Of a stretch of DNA of 61,693 nt, positions 58,686 to 61,693 are shown in pieces; positions within the stretch are counted from its first letter, which is position 1; each line of letters begins with the position of its first letter. The DNA is taken from assembly GCA_017938695.1 (NCBI GenBank), contig JAGBBA010000045.1:1-61693 (forward strand). Direction: 5' to 3'. The position numbers and the translations under genes are program-made. The notes beneath the pieces are model-generated. The model had not been told where the DNA came from. It worked only from the letters and a program-made list of their open reading frames with translations, and searched no databases. The stretch comes from Clostridia bacterium. Its GTDB lineage: Bacteria; Bacillota; Clostridia; Christensenellales; Aristaeellaceae.

Positions 58686-61187
58686 TCACTCGATCTTCAG
58701 CACCGGGTAGTCTTCTTCCTCCACGGCGTTTTTCAGCACGCTGTCATCCACCTTGGCCGTCAGGGTCACCACGCAGGTGCCTGCCTCAAAGTTGGGCTCG
58801 GCAGACGCTACCTGGGGCAGTGCCTCCAACGCCTTGCGCACCCGCTTTTCGCAGTGGGGGCACATCATGCCTTCGATGGTCATGGTTTTCACAATGGTCT
58901 TGCGCTTTTTCTTGTGCAGCTTGTGGTCGTGCCGTGCGTTGTGGATATCCATAAAGTTCAGCCGCAGCGCATTGGACACCACGCAGAAGCTTGAAAGACT
59001 CATGGCCGCCGCGCCGAACATGGGGTTCAGCCGCCAGCCCAGCAGCGCAATGAACGCACCCGCCGCCAGCGGAATGCCGATGCTGTTGTAGAAGAACGCC
59101 CAGAACAGGTTTTGATGGATGTTCTTCAGCGTGGCGCGGCTGAGGCGAATCGCTGCCGGAACATCCGACAGGCGGCTGTTCATCAGCACCACGTCCGCCG
59201 CGTCAATGGCGATATCCGTGCCTGCGCCGATGGCCATGCCGATGTCCGCCCGAGTCAGGGCCGGAGCGTCGTTGATGCCGTCGCCCACCATGGTCACCTT
59301 GCCCTGCTTTTTCAGGTCGCGGATCACGCTCTCCTTGCCGTCGGGCAGCACCCCGGCGATCACCTGATCCACCCCGGCCTGCTTGCCCACAGCCTCGGCC
59401 GTGCGCTGGTTGTCGCCGGTGAGCATCACCACACGGATGCCCATGTTCCGCAATTGGCGGATAGCCTCGGGGCTGTCGGGCTTGATGGTATCCGCCACGG
59501 CGATCATGCCCAGCAGCTTTCCATCGCGGCTGAACAGGAGGGGCGTTTTGCCTGCGGCTGCCAGTTCATCCGCCTGGGATTGCATCGTTTCTGTCACATT
59601 CACCTGCTGGCTGATGTACTTCATGCTGCCACCCAGCAGCGCTGCGCCTTCCAGCGTAGCCTTCAGGCCGTTACCAGGCAGGGCCTCAAAGTCCTGCACC
59701 TCATCCGGGGCGATTTGCTTTTCCTGGGCATACTGCATGATGGCCTTGGCCAGCGGATGCTCGCTCCTGGCCTCCAGGGCACAGGCGGCATGCAGCAGAT
59801 CATCCGCATTCGCCCCGTCAGCAGGCAGAATGTCCGTCACTTTGGGCTCGCCGCTGGTGATGGTGCCCGTCTTGTCCAGGGCCACAATCTCGGTTTTGCC
59901 GGTTTCTTCCAGGGAAACGGCGGTCTTGAACAGAATGCCGTTCTTCGCGCCCATGCCGTTGCCCACCATGATCGCCACCGGCGTGGCCAGGCCCAGCGCA
60001 CAGGGACAGCTGATCACCAGCACAGAGATGCCCCGGGCCAGCGCATTGCCGAAGGTTTCGCCCACCAGCAGCCAGATCACCGTGGTGACCAGGGCAATGG
60101 TGATCACCGCCGGAACAAACACGCCGCTGACCTTGTCCGCCACCTTGGCAATGGGGGCCTTGGTCGCCGCGGCATCGCTGACCATCTTGATGATCTGGCT
60201 CAGGGTGGTATCCTGCCCCACGCGGGTGGCCTGGCAGCGGATGTACCCCGACTGGTTCACCGTAGCCGCGCTGACCTGATCTCCTTCCTTCTTATCCACC
60301 GGGATGCTCTCGCCCGTCAGCGCGGATTCATTCACCGCCGAGTGCCCTTCCAGGATCACGCCATCCACGGGAATATTTTCACCCGGACGCACCACAAAGA
60401 TATCGCCCTGTTGCACCTGCTCGATGGAAACCGTCTGTTCCACGCCGTCCTTCAAAACAGTGGCCGTCTGGGGTGCCAGCTTCATCAGGCTTTTCAGGGC
60501 ATCGGTGGTCTTGCCCTTGGAACGGGCTTCCAGCATTTTGCCTACGGTGATCAGCGTCAGGATCATGGCCGCCGATTCAAAGTAGAACTCATGCAGATAA
60601 TGGGCCGCGTGCTCCATCTGCCCCAGTGCCTGGGCGTCTGCCATGGCAAAAAGCGCATACACGCTGTACAGGAACGACGCCGCCGAGCCCATGGCCACCA
60701 GGGTATCCATGTTGGGCGCGCGGTACCACAGGCTCTTGAAGCCGCTGATGAAGAACTTCTGGTTGATCACCATCACAATGCCCGTCAGCAGCAGCTGGAT
60801 CAGGCCGATCATCACCGGATTCCGCGCGATGATCTCCGGCAGCGGCCAGCCCCACATCACATGGCCCATGGATACGTACATCAGCACCAGCAGGAAGCCC
60901 AGCGACCACACCAGCCGCTTCTTCAGCACGGGCGTTTCCTTGTCCTGCAAAGCATCAGCATCGGCAGAAGCCTGCTGCGCCTGCGCTGCGCCCTTCACGG
61001 ATGCCCCATACCCGGCGTCCTCCACCGCGCGGATGATCTCCGCCTCGCTGGCCGAGCCTTCCACGCCCATGGAGTTGGTCAACAGACTCACCGAGCAGGC
61101 CGAAACGCCCGGCACCTTGTTCACGGCCTTTTCCACCCGGGCCACGCAGGCCGCACAACTCATGCCCGTCACATTATATTGCTTCAT
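58686..61187 (-). CDS. copA: Copper-exporting P1B-type ATPase with HMA domains at both ends
   Basis: The product is 833 residues. N-terminal HMA has [16 protein letters not shown] (Cys11, Cys14). Then come eight membrane helices with the ion motif [13 protein letters not shown], the phosphorylation loop [12 protein letters not shown], the ATP-binding SEHPLA and the hinge [11 protein letters not shown]. After the last helix a basic linker ([15 protein letters not shown]) leads to a second HMA at about 765-833 with [17 protein letters not shown]-terminal HMA domains are uncommon; this one looks like a fused CopZ chaperone. It exports Cu(I) from the cytoplasm. It starts ten bases after csoR. Confidence 0.95.
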   Translation of the reverse strand: MKQYNVTGMSCAACVARVEKAVNKVPGVSACSVSLLTNSMGVEGSASEAEIIRAVEDAGYGASVKGAAQAQQASADADALQDKETPVLKKRLVWSLGFLLVLMYVSMGHVMWGWPLPEIIARNPVMIGLIQLLLTGIVMVINQKFFISGFKSLWYRAPNMDTLVAMGSAASFLYSVYALFAMADAQALGQMEHAAHYLHEFYFESAAMILTLITVGKMLEARSKGKTTDALKSLMKLAPQTATVLKDGVEQTVSIEQVQQGDIFVVRPGENIPVDGVILEGHSAVNESALTGESIPVDKKEGDQVSAATVNQSGYIRCQATRVGQDTTLSQIIKMVSDAAATKAPIAKVADKVSGVFVPAVITIALVTTVIWLLVGETFGNALARGISVLVISCPCALGLATPVAIMVGNGMGAKNGILFKTAVSLEETGKTEIVALDKTGTITSGEPKVTDILPADGANADDLLHAACALEARSEHPLAKAIMQYAQEKQIAPDEVQDFEALPGNGLKATLEGAALLGGSMKYISQQVNVTETMQSQADELAAAGKTPLLFSRDGKLLGMIAVADTIKPDSPEAIRQLRNMGIRVVMLTGDNQRTAEAVGKQAGVDQVIAGVLPDGKESVIRDLKKQGKVTMVGDGINDAPALTRADIGMAIGAGTDIAIDAADVVLMNSRLSDVPAAIRLSRATLKNIHQNLFWAFFYNSIGIPLAAGAFIALLGWRLNPMFGAAAMSLSSFCVVSNALRLNFMDIHNARHDHKLHKKKRKTIVKTMTIEGMMCPHCEKRVRKALEALPQVASAEPNFEAGTCVVTLTAKVDDSVLKNAVEEEDYPVLKIE

Positions 61188-61197
61188 TCATGCCACC

Positions 61198-61488
61198 TCA
61201 CTTCATCAACCGCTGGATGGTCTGCACCAGCTCATCCACGGTTTCGTCCTTGCCCTGGCGGATATCCTCCGCCACGCAAGTATGGATATGCTCGCTGAGC
61301 AGTTCCCGGCTGAAGGCATCCAGTGCCGCCTTCACCGCCGCCACCTGGTTGAGGATATCCACGCAATAGCAGCTGTTTTCCACCATGCCGCGAACACCGC
61401 GGATCTGCCCCTCAATGCGGTTCAGCCGGTGGATCAAGGCCTTGTATTCCTCCGGTGTACGCTCTTTTGTCTTATGACAACATTCCAT
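61198..61488 (-). CDS. csoR: Copper-sensing repressor CsoR
   Basis: The product is 96 residues, all-helical. The Cu(I) ligands Cys42, His67 and Cys71 (NSCYCVDIL, EHIHTCV) have exactly the spacing known for CsoR (25 and 4). RLNRIEGQIRGVRGMV is the family signature. An extra CCH cluster at the N-terminus (MECCHK) may also hold metal. Cu(I) binding releases the tetramer from DNA. It heads the operon with copA and has a GTAT-flanked GC-rich palindrome in its promoter, so it is autoregulated. Confidence 0.95.
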   Translation of the reverse strand: MECCHKTKERTPEEYKALIHRLNRIEGQIRGVRGMVENSCYCVDILNQVAAVKAALDAFSRELLSEHIHTCVAEDIRQGKDETVDELVQTIQRLMK

Positions 61489-61504
61489 CCGATCACCTCA
61501 TTCA

Positions 61505-61555
61505 TATACCCCCAAGGGGTATATTCATCATACAACAAAACGCCCTCCATGTCAA
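61505..61555 (-). promoter_or_regulatory. csoR-copA promoter and CsoR operator
   Basis: Minus strand: consensus TTGACA (61550-61555), 17 bases, TATGAT (61527-61532). Directly downstream, over the expected transcription start, is TATACCCC-CAA-GGGGTATA (61505-61523), the typical pseudo-palindromic CsoR site. Bound CsoR would block polymerase at the start. Confidence 0.88.
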
Positions 61556-61582
61556 CCTTTTCACTATCCCTCATAGCAACAG

Positions 61583-61693
61583 GAAACCCACCCTGCAACG
61601 GTATCACAGGATGGGTTTCGAAAGGGCTGAAAGCCCTTCGCGGGATTCTTAAGGGCAGAGCCCTTAAGCGGGGTGCAGGGGCAGGGCCCCTGC
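61583..61693 (-). repeat. Mosaic palindromic repeat at the window edge
   Basis: Inverted copy of the repeat after the MFS gene: GAAACCCA...TGGGTTTC (61583-61619), a block identical over 33 bases to the complement of 51643-51675 (61612-61644), CTTAAGGGC/GCCCTTAAG (61648-61668) and GCAGGGGC/GCCCCTGC (61675-61693). The sequence is cut by the window end. No gene is visible between 61556 and 61693. Confidence 0.75.

Overview
The window reads as chromosome of a GC-rich, anaerobic, probably spore-forming member of the Clostridia (Bacillota). This is inferred from gene content: the dgt-like/dnaG/rpoD macrosynteny, spoIIE, a flavodiiron protein, a two-subunit iron-sulfur L-serine dehydratase, B. subtilis-like OhrR and CsoR, KtrAB, purine-rich Shine-Dalgarno sites, frequent TTG/GTG starts and TTGACA-N17-TATAAT promoters. 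I cannot name the genus. No rRNA operon or CRISPR array is visible; there are four tRNA genes (Arg, Ser, Met, fMet).

Layout. 1-2428: an ECF sigma factor and its membrane-anchored partner, both on the minus strand. 2429-8620: an accessory region with visibly lower GC between about 2.4 and 4.9 kb. It holds decayed minus-strand coding fragments, an intact two-gene module (a helical protein plus a nucleoside-phosphorylase-fold enzyme), a protein with a sigma-region-4-like tail, an oriT-like palindromic stretch, a DUF3847 protein, a relaxase stub, a TnpW-like protein and a large serine recombinase. The recombinase gene ends beside an XRE-type regulator that lacks its DNA-binding N-terminus, so the element appears to have integrated into that gene. 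8621-17360: housekeeping block (dgt-like, dnaG, rpoD, trmK, Nif3-like, zinc-ribbon protein, flavodiiron protein). 17403-22552: an interrupted gene of unknown family, nitroreductase, HD protein, Gfo/Idh oxidoreductase, secreted CE1-type esterase.

22732-33283 is the most coherent functional block. Two adjacent minus-strand transcription units encode an RDD protein, a complete CUT1-type ABC importer (ATPase, two permeases, binding protein), a secreted SNase/OB-fold protein and a secreted triple OB-repeat protein, followed by two NrnA-like DHH phosphoesterases and SurE. Together these could cut extracellular nucleic acid, import products and dephosphorylate them; that reading is inference.

33585-41761: tRNA-Arg, aroA-aroC-pheA (shikimate to phenylpyruvate), nitroreductase/GNAT, sdaAB-sdaAA, tRNA-Ser, autoregulated ohrR, DUF4317. 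41864-54605: GH2/PAP2/MATE operon, AI-2E family exporter, GNAT, the Met/fMet tRNA pair, rhaM, a divergent MarR/MFS pair, a serine hydrolase, KtrB-KtrA. 54664-61693: spoIIE, then a csoR-copA copper operon that continues into a nucleotidyltransferase-like gene and a D-2-hydroxyacid dehydrogenase. Mosaic palindromic repeats sit after rpoD, after the MFS gene and at the right edge of the window.
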